7,168 nucleotides of DNA from Anaerolineae bacterium (lineage in GTDB: Bacteria; Chloroflexota; Anaerolineae; UBA4142): NCBI GenBank assembly GCA_026417715.1, contig JAOACU010000149.1:1-7168 (forward strand), read 5' to 3'. Every line of letters begins with the position of its first letter. Position 1 is the stretch's first letter. A program made the position numbers and the translations under genes. The notes under the pieces are model-generated. The model saw only the letters and a list, made by a program, of their open reading frames with translations, made no database searches and was not told the DNA's origin. Shown here piece after piece: positions 5,943 to 7,168 of this stretch.

Positions 5943-5980
5943 AATTTAGAGTGGGTGGCTTTTGTCACCCACTCTGAATT
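5943..5980 (+). promoter_or_regulatory. Leader hairpin upstream of the HD hydrolase
   Basis: AGAGTGGGTG (5948-5957) pairs perfectly with CACCCACTCT (5966-5975). The stem extends inward by a G-U and a C-G pair around a TTTT loop, and outward through AATT/AATT, giving about 17 paired positions. No T-tract follows on the plus strand and the gene start is only 21 bases away, so it is not an ordinary terminator. It could stabilise the mRNA, bind a protein or small ligand, or be a dispersed repeat. It resembles no riboswitch class I know. Confidence 0.55.
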
Positions 5981-6001
5981 CTCATATTTAGGAGTGCATC
6001 A

Positions 6002-6556
6002 ATGAATCCCAACAATCGTGATGAAATGTGGCAACTCTTGTGCCAGTACACCGAAAGCGATTTGCTTCGCAAACATTGTCTCGCCGTCGAAGCGGCGATG
6101 CGATGGTATGCGCGCTATTTTGGCGAGGATGAAACCAAATGGGGTAATATCGGTCTCGTCCACGATTTGGCGTACGAAAAATTTCCTGACCAGCATCCGC
6201 AAAAGGATGGCGAGATTTTGCGCGATTTGGGTTTTCCCGATGAGTGGGTGCGCGCCGTGTGGTCGCATGGCGATGCGCTCAACATCCCGCGCGTGACGCG
6301 ACTCGAGAAAACACTGTACGCGGTGGATGAGTTGACGGGCTTGCTTGTCGCGGTCGCGCTCGTGCGTCCATCGAAAAAATTGGCAGATGTGGACGTACAA
6401 GCGGTGAAGAAAAAGTGGAAGGACAAGGCATTCGCGCGCGGAGTGAATCGCGCGGACATCGAGCGCGGCGCGGCGGACTTGGGCATACCGCTAGACGAAC
6501 ACATCGGTAACGTACTGACCGCGCTGAAAGGAATTGCCGATCAACTCGGCGTGTGA
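6002..6556 (+). CDS. HD-superfamily hydrolase (COG2316-like)
   Basis: This 184-aa soluble protein has the metal-binding residues of an HD phosphohydrolase: H25 (LRKHC), H54-D55 (LVHDLAYE), H89 (VWSHGD) and D109 (VDELTG). The order H...HD...H...D fits a one- or two-metal site that cleaves phosphate esters of nucleotides or related compounds. The C-terminal half, DELTGLLVAVALVRPSKK followed by KKKWKDKAFARGVNR, is typical of the COG2316 group, whose substrate is not established as far as I know. Length matches that group. The start is fixed by AGGAG seven bases upstream. The 3' end overlaps the convergent XdhC-family gene by 16 bp with no terminator between them. It is transcribed divergently from the ABC exporter; a functional link is not evident. 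Confidence 0.9.
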   Translation: MNPNNRDEMWQLLCQYTESDLLRKHCLAVEAAMRWYARYFGEDETKWGNIGLVHDLAYEKFPDQHPQKDGEILRDLGFPDEWVRAVWSHGDALNIPRVTRLEKTLYAVDELTGLLVAVALVRPSKKLADVDVQAVKKKWKDKAFARGVNRADIERGAADLGIPLDEHIGNVLTALKGIADQLGV

Positions 6557-7168
6557 GAGAGAAAGCCGCCGCGATGTCCGTATCGTACGGCAATCATCTC
6601 GGCGAGGATCGCGAGCGCGATTTCTTCGGGCGATTGCGCACCTAAATCCAAGCCGATGGGTCCGTGCACGCGCGCGAGAAATTCGTCGGGGATACCTTGC
6701 GCGCGTAACGCGGCGAAATGTTGTTGCAGCGTCGTGCGCGAACCCAGCATTCCAATATAACGCGGTGGTGACGTCGCGCGCGCAAGCGTGGCAAGCGCGG
6801 GCAAGTCGAATTTGGGATCGTGCGTGAGAATCGCAACGTAGGTGGATGCATCGAGGCGGAGACGCGCGAGCGCTTCATCGTGCCACGCCACGATGATTTC
6901 ATCGGCAGTGGGAAAACGTTCACGGTTGGCAAAGCGCGCGCGACCATCCACAATCGTCACGCGAAAGCCGAGTGTTTGCGCCAAACGCGTGAGCGGAATC
7001 GCAATGTGCACACCACCCAAGATGATGAGGTGCGGACGCGGCGCAAACACGTCAATAAAGATTTCGGCGTCATCGTAACAACGATACTCGGACGATTGGC
7101 GTTGCAGCGCGTCGCGCGCAGCGTGCACGGCGCGTTGCAATGCTACGTGCTCTTCACCACAGATGCGC
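6541..7168 (-). CDS. XdhC/CoxI-family molybdoenzyme maturation protein, 5' end outside window
   Basis: The C-terminal 209 or so residues of an XdhC-family protein are present; the frame runs open through the right edge (the residues just inside the edge read RICGEEHVA). XdhC proteins bind molybdenum cofactor and help insert its sulfurated form into xanthine dehydrogenase or CO-dehydrogenase-type enzymes. The visible part is the Rossmann-like domain: HLIILGGVHIAIPL (glycines near 7010-7017), LGFRVTIVDGRARFA, then RFPTADEIIV, YIGMLGSR, and the strongly conserved HGPIGLDLGAQSPEEIALAI. The usual GAGH of the nucleotide-binding loop is GGVH here, and the usual GSRR is GSRT. A TTG at 7140 could be taken as a start, but the domain architecture says the N-terminal XdhC domain continues beyond the window. 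The target molybdoenzyme genes are probably upstream on this strand, out of view. Confidence 0.9.
   Translation of the reverse strand, partial: RICGEEHVALQRAVHAARDALQRQSSEYRCYDDAEIFIDVFAPRPHLIILGGVHIAIPLTRLAQTLGFRVTIVDGRARFANRERFPTADEIIVAWHDEALARLRLDASTYVAILTHDPKFDLPALATLARATSPPRYIGMLGSRTTLQQHFAALRAQGIPDEFLARVHGPIGLDLGAQSPEEIALAILAEMIAVRYGHRGGFLSHTPS

Noticed and set aside
5943..5980. Rho-independent terminator before the HD gene
   Set aside because: No T-tract follows on the plus strand, and the upstream gene is divergent, so there is no transcript to end there.
6541..7140. Complete XdhC-like gene starting at the TTG at 7140
   Set aside because: The frame continues open to the window edge and the family has an additional N-terminal domain, so the gene is treated as truncated by the window.

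Overview
The window looks like a bacterial chromosome segment of moderate GC, a little above half by eye, with an unusual abundance of GCGCG words in its coding regions. Two sites carry T-free GGAGGAC/GGAAGAC/GAAGGAC heptamer repeats followed by an inverted A-free arm. From memory, such repeats and short intergenic palindromes are common in Chloroflexota of the Anaerolineae type. I infer that affiliation from style only; no marker gene is present. All protein genes are intact except the last, which leaves the right edge.

Layout, left to right. Bases 1-153 hold no gene. A membrane sensor histidine kinase (154-2076, +) has a Cache-type extracytoplasmic sensor, HAMP, HisKA and ATPase domains, and no response regulator in view. 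It is followed by a perfect 28-bp palindrome and a Rho-independent terminator. A ZIP-family divalent-metal transporter (2243-3037, +) is a self-contained unit with a consensus sigma-70 promoter, a strong ribosome site and a strong terminator shared with the convergent operon. A perfect inverted repeat sits on its -35 box.

On the minus strand from 5834 down to 3079 lies a complete ABC-2-type exporter operon: an ATPase, then two different six-helix-type permeases (families resembling COG4586, COG4587 and COG3694). Both gene junctions of this operon carry the heptamer-repeat hairpins, in opposite orientations. One of them appears to be translated as an N-terminal extension of the middle gene. 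The operon promoter diverges from the promoter of an HD-superfamily hydrolase (6002-6556, +), whose 5' leader contains a long hairpin. The hydrolase overlaps tail-to-tail by 16 bp with the 3' part of an XdhC/CoxI-family molybdenum-enzyme maturation gene (6541 to beyond 7168, -).

The genes are mostly housekeeping or accessory functions (signal sensing, metal uptake, export, nucleotide or phosphate-ester hydrolysis, molybdoenzyme maturation) and do not form one pathway. I see no clear new defence, mobile or biosynthetic system. The most interesting material is non-coding: the repeat hairpins placed in the exporter operon, the operator-like repeat at the ZIP promoter, and the leader hairpin of the HD gene.
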